Part shown: in pieces, positions 37,179-45,884 of the stretch
Layout of the letters: each line of letters starts with the position of its first letter
Numbering within the stretch: position 1 is the first letter of the stretch
Assembly (NCBI GenBank): GCA_029261235.1
Contig: JAJDBS010000079.1
Coordinates: 1 to 64,000, forward strand
Source of the DNA: Nitrospirales bacterium
GTDB lineage: Bacteria; Nitrospirota; Nitrospiria; Nitrospirales; UBA8639
Length of the DNA: 64,000 nt
Reading direction: 5' to 3'
Translations under genes and position numbers: made by a program
The notes under the pieces: model-generated
The model's database searches: none
What the model was told of the DNA's origin: nothing
Seen by the model: only the letters and a program-made list of their open reading frames with translations

Positions 37179-37898
37179 ATGAATCGTGGTATTTATCCTC
37201 CCCTCGCAGGGGCCCTGGTACTTGAACAGCGGTTGGAAGTTCTTTCCAATAATATAGGGAATTTACAAACAACAGGGTTCAAGAAAGACCGGCCGATTTT
37301 TGCCACGGTGCTCGCTCAAACCTCTGGGCCTTCCGTTGCGGGAATCGATCTGTTTCCTGTGCTTGGCGGATTGCCAGCAGATCGCTCTCAAGGCACTCTG
37401 GCTCATACCGGGGCACCGTTAGATGTGGCGTTGCAGGGGGAGGGTTTCTTGGTCGCCAAGACTCCAGACGGACTTCGCTATTTCCGTGGAGGAATACTGC
37501 AGCGTGATGTCGATGGGAATTTGGCCACGCATCAAGGCGATCCTTTACTAGGAAAAAAAGGACCAATAAAAGTGCCACCAGGAGAAATAGTGATTGATAA
37601 TCAGGGAAATGTCAGTGTGAACAATGTGAGTGTGGATACGTTGCGACTTGAAAAAATTCCCGAGGGAGCAGAGACGTCAAAAGTCGGAAATTCGTATTGG
37701 ACTGTTCCCAACAAATCTACACTAGCGCTCAACACCACCGTGCATCAAGGCATGTTGGAAAAGTCAAATGTCAATCCCGCATTAGATATGGTGGAACTGA
37801 TCAAAGTCACACGGGAGTATGAGCAAATGCAAAAAGCGATCAAAGCCATGGATGAGCTGGCTGGACAGGCTATTCAAGCTTCTCGTGTGCAAGGGTAA
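37179..37898 (+). CDS. flgF: Flagellar basal-body rod protein FlgF
   Basis: A structural protein of the proximal rod. The 239-residue protein has the N-terminal rod/hook motif (LEQRLEVLSNNIGNLQTTGFKK), a central region with LDVALQGEGFLVAKTPDG, and the C-terminal helix MVELIKVTREYEQMQKAIKAMDELA. Its ORF begins after GCAAGGAGGCAGCA. It is the first gene after the sigma-54-type promoter, followed by flgG across a heptad repeat. Confidence 0.92.
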   Translation: MNRGIYPPLAGALVLEQRLEVLSNNIGNLQTTGFKKDRPIFATVLAQTSGPSVAGIDLFPVLGGLPADRSQGTLAHTGAPLDVALQGEGFLVAKTPDGLRYFRGGILQRDVDGNLATHQGDPLLGKKGPIKVPPGEIVIDNQGNVSVNNVSVDTLRLEKIPEGAETSKVGNSYWTVPNKSTLALNTTVHQGMLEKSNVNPALDMVELIKVTREYEQMQKAIKAMDELAGQAIQASRVQG

Positions 37899-38052
37899 GA
37901 CGCAAGGAGTGAGAAGTAAGGAGTGAAAGGTAAGGAGTGAAAAGTGAGATGAGAATAGTGAGAAGCACGGACGAGAAGATGAAGAAACAACGAGTCAGGA
38001 TATTTCCTGTTCTTACCCATGTCTCCTTTTTTCTCCCTTCTCCCTTTGTACT
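37899..38052. repeat. Intergenic heptad inverted repeat, copy 14
   Basis: The purine arm is the clearest heptad array in the window: GTGAGAA, GTAAGGA, GTGAAAG, GTAAGGA, GTGAAAA, GTGAGAT in direct order. The right arm (CCTTTTTTCTCCCTTCTCCC) is a poorer complement. It separates flgF from flgG. Confidence 0.7.
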
Positions 38053-38083
38053 TGTTTGTGATTAAGAATAGAGAGGACCATTT

Positions 38084-38875
38084 ATGATTCGTGCTATGCA
38101 TACGGCCTCAACAGGTATGGCTGCTCAACAACTTAGTATCGATACCATTGCGAATAACTTGGCGAATGTGAATACCACTGGATTTAAGCGAAGTCGCGCA
38201 GAATTTGCGGACTTGTTGTACCAAGCTTCGCGGGTGCCTGGAGCGAGTGCTTCAAATGTTGGAGTATTTCCAGTTGGGATACAGGTGGGACTGGGTACAC
38301 GGCCAGTCACGGTGTCAAAAGAATATGTACAAGGAAGTTTGAAGCAAACGTTTAATGAATTGGATGTCGCCATTGATGGGGCTGGCTTCTTCCAAGTGCA
38401 ACGTCCTGATGGGACCACGATGTATACCCGAGCCGGTTCCTTTAAAAGTGATAGTACGGGAATTGTGGTCACGGGTGATGGGGATACGCTCATCCCGAAT
38501 ATTACGATTCCCGATGGGACATTGACGATAAATATTGGACAAGATGGCACGGTCTCGGCCCTCCAGGCTGGTGCGACTCAAGCCACACAAGTCGCGCAAA
38601 TACAGTTAGTGCGATTTAATAATCCCTCCGGATTGATTGCCCAAGGAAATAACTTGTTTACAGAGAGCGCGGCATCTGGAGCGGCTCAGCAGGGTACACC
38701 AGGTTTTTCCTCAGGATTTGGTTTAATTCAGCAAGGGTTCTTAGAAATCTCCAATGTGAATATTGCTGATGAAATGGTGAATATGATTGTGGCCCAGCGT
38801 GCCTATGAACTGAATTCCAAAGCAATCCAAGCTGCTGATGACATGATGCAAGTTGTCGGCTCATTGAGGCGGTAA
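38084..38875 (+). CDS. flgG: Flagellar basal-body distal rod protein FlgG
   Basis: The 263-residue protein forms the distal rod through the outer membrane. It has the N-terminal MIRAMHTASTGMAAQQ and IANNLANVNTTGFKR, the central LDVAIDGAGFFQVQ and the C-terminal NVNIADEMVNMIVAQRAYELNSKAIQ. Length is typical. GAGAGGACC precedes the ATG. The flgA start lies three bases after its stop. Confidence 0.96.
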   Translation: MIRAMHTASTGMAAQQLSIDTIANNLANVNTTGFKRSRAEFADLLYQASRVPGASASNVGVFPVGIQVGLGTRPVTVSKEYVQGSLKQTFNELDVAIDGAGFFQVQRPDGTTMYTRAGSFKSDSTGIVVTGDGDTLIPNITIPDGTLTINIGQDGTVSALQAGATQATQVAQIQLVRFNNPSGLIAQGNNLFTESAASGAAQQGTPGFSSGFGLIQQGFLEISNVNIADEMVNMIVAQRAYELNSKAIQAADDMMQVVGSLRR

Positions 38876-38878
38876 CCG

Positions 38879-39622
38879 ATGAAGATGATGCTCTTGATAG
38901 GATTTCTCATTGTTGGTGGATCATGGTGGCCGGAGGCGAACGATGCTCTGGCCGCCCAATCTTCATCTGGGCATGGCGAGGAGAAATTTATTCACGCACG
39001 AGACTTTGAGCGGGTCATTGTATCCGAACTGGATCGCCAATATGGAAGGCCAGGGCATCGCGTCAGTGTACGGATCGTCTTTCCGAAAAAGCCTTTGCTC
39101 AGGAAAGCAGGGAAACTTCATCTAGAGCTTACGAAAATGTCTGGTGGTGCCAGGACAGGACGTCGGTCGTTTCGAGTCGGGCTGTACATCAATCGGCAGT
39201 TTATCAAGACGATCAATGTCGTGGGAGAAGTCAAGGCAGAGGCCATGGTGATTACGCCTCGACGATGGATGAAACGAAATGAAGTCTTTGCGAAAGACGA
39301 TGTGACGATCATGAGGGTGGCCATGCCTTCACTCACGCATGATTTTATTCTTCATCAGGATGAAGTACTGGGGAAACAAGTGCTTCGATCTCTGCCTCCA
39401 CGACAACCCATTGCCAAAGCGATGGTCGATGATCCTCCAGTGGTGCGTAAAGGTGATCGTGTCATGATTGAAGTTCGGCAAGGCGGTCTGTTGGTTCAAG
39501 CCATTGGCTTGGCAAAAGCAACAGGTAAGTCAGGTGAGACCATTCTTGTTGAGAATAAGAGTTCAGGTCGTAAAGTGATGGGTACCGTTGTGAGTGCTGG
39601 TCGAGTGGAGGTGGGATTTTGA
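38879..39622 (+). CDS. flgA: Flagellar P-ring assembly chaperone FlgA
   Basis: A 247-residue periplasmic protein needed for P-ring assembly. It begins with a signal peptide (MLLIGFLIVGG..., cleavage near NDALAAQ). The C-terminal SAF-type region has the FlgA signature PRRWMKRNEVFAKDDVTIM, LGKQVLRSLPPRQPI and VRKGDRVMIEVRQGGLLVQAIG. Its stop overlaps the flgH start by four bases, so translation is coupled. Confidence 0.92.
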   Translation: MKMMLLIGFLIVGGSWWPEANDALAAQSSSGHGEEKFIHARDFERVIVSELDRQYGRPGHRVSVRIVFPKKPLLRKAGKLHLELTKMSGGARTGRRSFRVGLYINRQFIKTINVVGEVKAEAMVITPRRWMKRNEVFAKDDVTIMRVAMPSLTHDFILHQDEVLGKQVLRSLPPRQPIAKAMVDDPPVVRKGDRVMIEVRQGGLLVQAIGLAKATGKSGETILVENKSSGRKVMGTVVSAGRVEVGF

Positions 39623-40311
39623 GAAACACATATCGTCAGGGACCATGTTGGATGCTTGCCTGTGTGAGTTTTTTTGGATTTGTCGGTTGTGCGGAAATTC
39701 ACAAACCACCGACAGTTGAAACGGAAACACAAATGATCATAGAGCCCGAATCGATGTATATGGGGTCGTTGTGGGAGCCTGATAATGGTCGAGCCTTTAT
39801 GTTCGAAGATAGGCGGGCGAGTCGGATCGGAGATATTGTCATCGTTCAAATCGTGGAACAACACAGTGGGTCCAAGTCAGCCAATACGAAATCGGATCGG
39901 AGTACCAGTTTCGGTGCCAGTGCGGGCGGAGGATTTTTTGACCTCACTGACTTATTAGGGGATTTTCGCAATCTGTTTAATGCTGAGGTTTCTTCGAGCA
40001 ATGAGTTTGAGGGAGATGGTTCAACAAGCAGGGAGGATAGCTTGACTGGGACGATTGCCGCTCAAGTTGTGGAAGTCTTCCCCAATGGAGATTTGCGTAT
40101 TAAAGGAAAGCGACAAGTGAAAGTGAATAGTGAAACGCAAACCATGATGATTAAGGGCATCGTTCGTCGAATTGATTTAGATACACAAAATACCGTGTTG
40201 TCATCTGCTGTGGCGAATGCCGACATCTCCTACACGGGCTTAGGAGCGGTGGATGACGTTCAAACACCAGGGTGGGCGGTTCGTGCATTCAATTGGATCA
40301 CGCCATTTTGA
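39619..40311 (+). CDS. flgH: Flagellar L-ring protein FlgH
   Basis: The outer-membrane ring lipoprotein. It starts at a TTG overlapping the flgA stop. A short signal peptide ends in the lipobox FVGC (Cys about 24). The mature protein has the FlgH core SMYMGSLWEPDNGRAFMFEDRRASRIGDIVIVQI and the C-terminal LSSAVANADISYTG. The 230-residue length is normal. The TTG start is unusual but no other start fits the signal peptide. Confidence 0.92.
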   Translation: MRNTYRQGPCWMLACVSFFGFVGCAEIHKPPTVETETQMIIEPESMYMGSLWEPDNGRAFMFEDRRASRIGDIVIVQIVEQHSGSKSANTKSDRSTSFGASAGGGFFDLTDLLGDFRNLFNAEVSSSNEFEGDGSTSREDSLTGTIAAQVVEVFPNGDLRIKGKRQVKVNSETQTMMIKGIVRRIDLDTQNTVLSSAVANADISYTGLGAVDDVQTPGWAVRAFNWITPF

Positions 40312-40338
40312 TGAGCCGTGAGCGTTAAGAGGGAAAAA

Positions 40339-41523
40339 GTGAAACGTTACCAAAAAAGTCTCTATGAGTGTTTCTGTTGGCCCGTTGTTGTGATTCTTCT
40401 GGTTTCTTGGGTCTCTCCTTTAGGTCTGGGGTTGGGCAGTCCGGCGCCTTCTGAGGCTGCTCGGATTAAAGATATTGCGTCTATTGAAGGCGTTCGAGAT
40501 AACCAACTCATTGGGTATGGGTTGATTGTCGGATTGGACCGAACCGGTGATTCAGTGGTTGGTGGCCAGTTTACGGCGCAAGCTATTATTTCGATGTTGA
40601 ATACCATGGGAGTGAATCTCAAAGTTGATCCTAATCAATTACTGACAAAGAATACGGCGTCGGTGATGGTGACGGCAAAACTGCCTCCCTTTGCGAGACC
40701 TGGGATGAAATTAGACGTTCAAGTATCCTCCTTGGCCAATGCTAAAAGCTTGAAAGGAGGAACCCTGTTGTTAACCCCCCTCAAAGCGGCGAATCAACAG
40801 GTCTATGCTGTGGCCCAAGGTCCTATTTCCACTTCAGGGTTTTCAGGTGGCGGAGGTGGGACCACGACGGTGAAAAATCAACAATCAGGAGGCATTGTCC
40901 CTGGTGGGGCTATCGTGGAAAAGGCCGTAAAGATTGATATGAATGCCTGGAATACATTTTCATTGACGATGCACCAAGCGGATTTCACGACTGCCTTGCG
41001 TGTCTCAGAAGTCATCAATGGGCATATGGGGGATGACCTCGCTTCTGCTGTGAGTTCTGGTCAAGTGCAAGTCGCGGTCCCAGTCAAATATCAAGGAAAA
41101 ATTGTCCAAATGATCGCGGCGGTGGAAAAATTGACTGTACATGTGGATGTGAGTGCCAAAGTTGTGGTGAATGAGCGCACTGGCACCATTGTCATGGGTG
41201 AACATGTTCGATTAGCCAGTATGGCTATTGCCCACGGAAACCTGACCATCAGGATTCAAACAGACTTTAATGTTTCTCAACCTAACGCCCCACTGGCCCT
41301 TGGGAGAGGAGCGACTGCCGGCGGGAGTACCGTCGTGACCCCAGATGTGGATACTGAGGTTGAGGAAGAGGAAGGTCGAGTGATTCAAGTTGACGGGTCG
41401 GTCACGCTAGGCGATCTGGTGAAGGCGTTGAATTCTGTTGGTGTGACCCCGCGAGACCTGGTCGCTGTTCTGACCGCGGCCAAAGCTGCTGGTGCACTAC
41501 AAGCTGAGTTAGAACTCATTTAG
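40339..41523 (+). CDS. flgI: Flagellar P-ring protein FlgI
   Basis: The periplasmic P-ring subunit. I chose GTG 40339 (VKRYQKSLYEC) because AAGAGGG lies five bases upstream; the track GTG at 40318 adds seven residues. A signal peptide runs to about SEAARIKDIA. The mature chain has the FlgI hallmarks IEGVRDNQLIGYGLIVGLD, FTAQAIISMLNTMGVN, GTIVMGEHVRL and the C-terminal VTPRDLVAVLTAAKAAGAL. Length is standard. Confidence 0.95.
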   Translation: MKRYQKSLYECFCWPVVVILLVSWVSPLGLGLGSPAPSEAARIKDIASIEGVRDNQLIGYGLIVGLDRTGDSVVGGQFTAQAIISMLNTMGVNLKVDPNQLLTKNTASVMVTAKLPPFARPGMKLDVQVSSLANAKSLKGGTLLLTPLKAANQQVYAVAQGPISTSGFSGGGGGTTTVKNQQSGGIVPGGAIVEKAVKIDMNAWNTFSLTMHQADFTTALRVSEVINGHMGDDLASAVSSGQVQVAVPVKYQGKIVQMIAAVEKLTVHVDVSAKVVVNERTGTIVMGEHVRLASMAIAHGNLTIRIQTDFNVSQPNAPLALGRGATAGGSTVVTPDVDTEVEEEEGRVIQVDGSVTLGDLVKALNSVGVTPRDLVAVLTAAKAAGALQAELELI

Positions 41524-41655
41524 GAACAGTAAAAAGGAAGGAGTCAGTCGTAAGGAGCAAGATATATAAAGCGGAAGTATCTGAAGTTTTCTCCGCTCTT
41601 TTGATGTTATACGCCTGACTCTTTACTCCTCACTTTATACTGTTTTAACTGAAGG
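41524..41655. repeat. Intergenic heptad inverted repeat, copy 15
   Basis: Purine arm (AAAAAGGAAGGAGTCAGTCG) and pyrimidine arm (CGCCTGACTCTTTACTCC) flank an AT-rich centre with an internal CGGAAGTATCTGAAGTTTTCTCCG hairpin. This is the last copy seen in the window and lies in the flgI-flgJ gap. Confidence 0.6.
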
Positions 41656-41664
41656 AGATACTGA

Positions 41665-42021
41665 ATGATCGATGCAACTGGACTACTGGATACGTCGCAG
41701 GTGGCTGGTACGCTCGCCGGAACGAAGATTAAGCAGGTTGAGCAATCGGCTCAACGAGGGGATATGCTCAAGGCCAGCCAGGAATTCGAATCATATTTTG
41801 TGTCCTATATGTTGAAGGTGATGCGAGAGACTGTTCCGCAAGGAGAATTGACGGCCAATAAGATGGGGGACATGTTTCAATCATTTTATGATCAAGAAAT
41901 TGGCAAGCGAGCGGCTCAGTCCGGGAGTTTAGGACTTTCGGACTATGTGCTGGCCGCTGTGGCTCGCAATGAAGATCTTGCTCGTTCGCCTTCTAATCCT
42001 TCAATTTCTGTGAAATCTTAA
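41665..42021 (+). CDS. flgJ: Rod-binding protein (FlgJ N-terminal domain only)
   Basis: A 118-residue protein equal to the rod-capping half of FlgJ (KASQEFESYFVSYMLKVMRET, MGDMFQSFYDQEIGKRAAQSGSLGL). The C-terminal muramidase domain of enteric FlgJ is absent, as in many other phyla, so a separate peptidoglycan hydrolase must open the wall. GAAGGAGATACTGA precedes the ATG. Confidence 0.9.
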   Translation: MIDATGLLDTSQVAGTLAGTKIKQVEQSAQRGDMLKASQEFESYFVSYMLKVMRETVPQGELTANKMGDMFQSFYDQEIGKRAAQSGSLGLSDYVLAAVARNEDLARSPSNPSISVKS

Positions 42022-42082
42022 GAGGTTTAGTAAAGTTTTATGGTATTGCTTCCGATAAGAAGAGAGAAGGAGGCATGATGCC

Positions 42083-42397
42083 ATGACAATTCCTGGCCTT
42101 GATCCCAGTGGAGAACTGGGAAGACTGTTCTTTCAGATCCAATCAAAATCTAGTCATGAGAAGGATGTCCGTCAGCCTCACACGGTTCCCCAAGGGGGTC
42201 GCGATGCTGTGGATCTCTCGCGTTTGGCACAGGAGATTCGCACGCATACGGCGCGTGCGACGGAACTGCCGGATCTTAGAACTGACAAGATTCAACGCGT
42301 ACAGCAGGTGTTGGCTCAGGGAGGTGAATTAGCAACAGCTGATCAATTGGCTGATGCGATTGTCCGAGAGACACTGTTGAACGATTTGGGTTCGTAA
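42083..42397 (+). CDS. flgM: Anti-sigma-28 factor FlgM
   Basis: A 104-residue regulator that holds FliA until the hook is complete. The C-terminal half has the FlgM pattern DAVDLSRLAQEIR, LPDLRTDKIQRVQQVLAQGG and LADAIVRETL; the N terminus is disordered-looking. GAGAAGGAGG lies upstream, with several ATGs close together, so the exact start is uncertain by a few codons. It sits before flgN and flgK as is usual. Confidence 0.9.
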   Translation: MTIPGLDPSGELGRLFFQIQSKSSHEKDVRQPHTVPQGGRDAVDLSRLAQEIRTHTARATELPDLRTDKIQRVQQVLAQGGELATADQLADAIVRETLLNDLGS

Positions 42398-42418
42398 CCC
42401 TCATGATGTGAAGAGGAG

Positions 42419-42925
42419 ATGAATACTGTGTTGAATCGTGCTCAAGCACCATGGGATCACTTGTTGGTGCTGTTAGGGGAAATGCACGTTACCTTTGAAC
42501 AATTCCTGTCGTTTCTCTGTGACGAAGAGCGTTTGCTCGGTGCCATGGATCGGCAGGGGGTGGCCGATATGGCGGACAAGAAAGAGCAATCGTTAGTCGA
42601 GATGTCGCGATATGAAAAGCAAGTCGGCATGGCGATTCATCAGCTTGCGGGCCCTGAACATCGCGGGAAGGTTGATATGTGGTTGAAGCAATTGCGCCAT
42701 CCTCAAGCCATGAAGGCCCGTACGATTTTTCACGAATTAATTGGATTGACGCAGAAGATACAAGCACAAGGTCGCAAGAACGAAATCCTTATCCGTCGTA
42801 TGCAATGTGTCGTTCGGGAAGCGATTAATCTCATTTACACGGGCCTGGGCACTGGTCCCGTTTACCAAGGCTCTGGGGTTTTGAAATTTTCTGCGGCTCC
42901 CAGTTCAGTGAGTTTCCACGGATAG
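42419..42925 (+). CDS. flgN: Flagellar export chaperone FlgN
   Basis: A 168-residue helical protein of the FlgN type, the cytosolic chaperone for the hook-filament junction proteins FlgK and FlgL. The pattern is long amphipathic helices (HVTFEQFLSFLCDEERLLGAM, VADMADKKEQSLVEMSRYEKQ). It lies between flgM and flgK, which supports the call. AAGAGGAG precedes the ATG. Confidence 0.88.
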   Translation: MNTVLNRAQAPWDHLLVLLGEMHVTFEQFLSFLCDEERLLGAMDRQGVADMADKKEQSLVEMSRYEKQVGMAIHQLAGPEHRGKVDMWLKQLRHPQAMKARTIFHELIGLTQKIQAQGRKNEILIRRMQCVVREAINLIYTGLGTGPVYQGSGVLKFSAAPSSVSFHG

Positions 42926-42932
42926 GAGCGCT

Positions 42933-44579
42933 ATGGCAGGCGTTAGTCATATCTTTAATGTCGCACGATCTGGTGTTCAGGCCCATCAACAAGGTCTGGC
43001 CACGACCGCTCATAACATCGCGAATATCAATACCAAAGGATTTTCGCGGCAACAGGTGGTGTTGGAAAATGCCCGACCAGCAGAAGGCGTCATCGGAAGT
43101 GGTGTCCAAGTTGGGCAGATTCGGCGGACGATTGATACCTTTCTCGAAAACCAATTGACTGCAGAGCATGAAGATCTTGGATTCATCACGAGTAAACATT
43201 CCTTATTGGTGCAAGCTGACGGGGTTGTGACTGAAACAGATAATTCGGGGTTGTCACACAGTGTCACCGAATTTTTTAATGCCCTACGCGATGTGACGAC
43301 GAACCCAGAAAGTCCCATTCAACGAACGGTCCTCTTGGCTAAAGCACAGACATTGAGTTCGGAATTTGTCAAACAGGCACAGGGATTCAATCAAATCCGA
43401 TTGGATGCGAACCAAGAGCTTGTTCGACATGTGGAGACAGTGAATGGGTTGGCAACCCGTATCGCCTCTCTGAATGATGATATTTTTAGGGCCGAATCGA
43501 GTGGTCGAGACGCGCTGGATTTACGTGATCAACGGGCCGTGTTACTCAATGATGTCGCCGAGTTAGTTGATATTGAACAAGTCCAACTTCGCGATGGGGT
43601 TGGCATCAATGTGGGTGGACAATTGCTCGTCGCAGGGAATCATGCGAATGCGTTATCGACAATTCCTGATGTTGATAATCCGCCCATGAGTGATGTCGCC
43701 TTTGTCCGGAGCAACGGGAGTGCTTTTTCGATATCTTCGAAACTGCAAGGTGGAAAAATTGGGGGCTTGCTTCAAGTACGTGATGGTGATGTGCCGAGTT
43801 TTCAAGATCGTGTGGACCGATTGGCCGCCACGTTCATCAATGAATTTAATCAACAACATCAAGCTGGTTATGCGCTAGATGCTACGACGGGTAATTCGTT
43901 TTTCTCAAGCATTACGCCTCCCGCTCCTGTCCCAAGCGATACGAATAGTGGAACAGCGGTGGGGACGTCTGTGGCGATTACGGACCCTACGCTGTTGACG
44001 TTTCAAAATTATGAAGTGCAGTTTTCTAGTGCATCAGCCTATTCCGTTGTCGATACGACGAGTGGAACAACGGTCACCACGGGTTCCTATACGTCCGGTG
44101 TGGCCATCAACTTTGATGGGCTTGATGTTGTCCTGACTGGGACGGCTGCGACTGGCGATGTCTATTCTGTGGACGCCCACCAGGGCTCGGCTCAGCGGTT
44201 TGGCGTGGCGCTGACAGATGTTGATAAAGTTGCCGCATCGTCGACGGCTCTCGGTGTTCCTGGGGACAACGTGAATGCACTGGCTTTGGTGAATCTGCAT
44301 ACCAGCCGACAAACGACGCTTAGCAGTTTGACGCTGAATGATTATCAGACGATTACGTCTGGCAATGTGGGCAGTGCCACACGTGAGGCCGAATTGCTCT
44401 TAAATACGACGACGCTCGAATTCGGGCAAATACAGGGTCTTCGCGAAAGTGTGTCTGGCGTGTCATTGGACGAAGAACTGACAAATTTATTGAGCTTTCA
44501 ACGCTCGTTTGAAGCGTCGGCCCGGTTGATTACCGTGGCGGATGAATTAATGCAAACGATCCTGAATATGGGTCGATAA
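42933..44579 (+). CDS. flgK: Flagellar hook-associated protein 1 FlgK
   Basis: The 548-residue hook-filament junction protein. It has the N-terminal FNVARSGVQAHQQGLATTAHN and NIANINTKGFSRQQ, typical helical D0/D1 regions, a variable Thr/Ser-rich central domain and the C-terminal ELTNLLSFQRSFEASARLI. Length is in the normal range. A domain of about 100 residues (YEVQFSSASAYSVVD...ATGDVYSVD) recurs in FlgL next door. Confidence 0.95.
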   Translation: MAGVSHIFNVARSGVQAHQQGLATTAHNIANINTKGFSRQQVVLENARPAEGVIGSGVQVGQIRRTIDTFLENQLTAEHEDLGFITSKHSLLVQADGVVTETDNSGLSHSVTEFFNALRDVTTNPESPIQRTVLLAKAQTLSSEFVKQAQGFNQIRLDANQELVRHVETVNGLATRIASLNDDIFRAESSGRDALDLRDQRAVLLNDVAELVDIEQVQLRDGVGINVGGQLLVAGNHANALSTIPDVDNPPMSDVAFVRSNGSAFSISSKLQGGKIGGLLQVRDGDVPSFQDRVDRLAATFINEFNQQHQAGYALDATTGNSFFSSITPPAPVPSDTNSGTAVGTSVAITDPTLLTFQNYEVQFSSASAYSVVDTTSGTTVTTGSYTSGVAINFDGLDVVLTGTAATGDVYSVDAHQGSAQRFGVALTDVDKVAASSTALGVPGDNVNALALVNLHTSRQTTLSSLTLNDYQTITSGNVGSATREAELLLNTTTLEFGQIQGLRESVSGVSLDEELTNLLSFQRSFEASARLITVADELMQTILNMGR

Positions 44580-44636
44580 GGGAATCGTCGATGAGATATG
44601 TCGATTGCGACACGAGGCGAATAGGGGAATCATGAG

Positions 44637-45788
44637 ATGCGGGTGACTGAACGTCAACAAGTCGATGCACTCCTGACGGCTATCGGAAATCTTCGGAGTG
44701 GAATATCGACAGCAAGCGAACAAATTTCATCTCAAAAAAGGGTCAATCGTCCCTCTGATGATCCGGCTGCAGCAGAACGTATTAGTCAATTTCGAAATGT
44801 CTTACGGACCACTGAGCGTCGTCTACAAACCGTGAATGAAGGCGTTGGTCGATTAGATTTATCTGACAAGGTGCTGGAGCAAGCTGGGAACACCTTTCAA
44901 CGGGCAGGTGAATTAGCGGTGGGGATGAGAAGTGATACCAATACGGCTGTGGAGAGGCGTAATGCTGCATTGGAAGTGCAACAACTTATTTTAGGGTTAA
45001 CGGGAATTGCCAATACCCAACTCAACGGACGATTTGTCTTTGCTGGCAATGAAACCCAAGTGGAACCCTATGTATTGGGGACGGCCACGGGATCAGTTGG
45101 GACGGCGAACACTGGGGGCGCCACCATTACGGCTTCAGTGGCAACTCAGACGGCCTTGCAACCTGATGGGTATCAAATCCAATTCACGTCTCCAACTCAA
45201 TTCGATGTTGTGAATTTGACGACGAATCAAACTGTGTCGACCGGGAATGCCTATACTTCTGGGGGAACATTGTCATTCGATGGGCTTGATGTGGTCATTA
45301 CCGATGGTGGTGGTGGTCCGGCAACTGGCGACCAATTTAATGTTCGTGTGGGCTATGCCTATCAAGGGGATGGCGCGGCGCTTGCTGTAGAAATTGGAGA
45401 TGGGCAGACCGTTCAAGTCAATATTCCTGGTAGCCAAGTGTTTTCTGGTCCATCGTCCAATCTCTTTGAGAATTTGCAAGACTTTCACCAGGCGCTTGTC
45501 ACGAATGATGTTGATGGCATTGAGACGGCCATTGGGCAATTCACTCAATCCTTGTCGCAAGTGAATAATGCTCGTGCCACGATTGGTGCCAATGGCAATC
45601 GTTTAGGCACCATTAGGGATAGCCTGGATTTATTGACGGTCAATACTCAAGGACTTCGTTCAGATTTTGAGGATGCTGACTTTGCAAAGGTGGCTTCGGA
45701 CTTGGCATCACTCCAAGGCACCTTGGAAGCATCTTTAGCCACACTGAATCGCCAATTTCAAACAAGTTTATTGAATTTTATTCGATAA
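44637..45788 (+). CDS. flgL: Flagellar hook-associated protein 3 FlgL
   Basis: The 383-residue second junction protein, flagellin-like at both ends: RVNRPSDDPAAAERISQFRN near the N terminus and a C-terminal helix ending in LNRQFQTSLLNFIR. A central inserted domain (YQIQFTSPTQFDVVN, LSFDGLDVVITDG, ATGDQFNVRV) is like the one in FlgK. No flagellin gene follows within the window. Confidence 0.94.
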   Translation: MRVTERQQVDALLTAIGNLRSGISTASEQISSQKRVNRPSDDPAAAERISQFRNVLRTTERRLQTVNEGVGRLDLSDKVLEQAGNTFQRAGELAVGMRSDTNTAVERRNAALEVQQLILGLTGIANTQLNGRFVFAGNETQVEPYVLGTATGSVGTANTGGATITASVATQTALQPDGYQIQFTSPTQFDVVNLTTNQTVSTGNAYTSGGTLSFDGLDVVITDGGGGPATGDQFNVRVGYAYQGDGAALAVEIGDGQTVQVNIPGSQVFSGPSSNLFENLQDFHQALVTNDVDGIETAIGQFTQSLSQVNNARATIGANGNRLGTIRDSLDLLTVNTQGLRSDFEDADFAKVASDLASLQGTLEASLATLNRQFQTSLLNFIR

Positions 45789-45884
45789 TTAAGCAAAGAC
45801 GTATCTGGCGGATTGGGCAAGTAAACAATATATGATCACAGAAACGTTTATGCAGTACGTAAGGTAAGGGGAAGATACCTACTG

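Noticed and set aside
36985-37182. 65-residue ORF before flgF
   Set aside because: It overlaps the sigma-54-type promoter and has no start signals.
37899-38052. Heptad arrays considered as a CRISPR array
   Set aside because: Units are 7 bases without unique spacers and are arranged as inverted arms; no cas genes are present.
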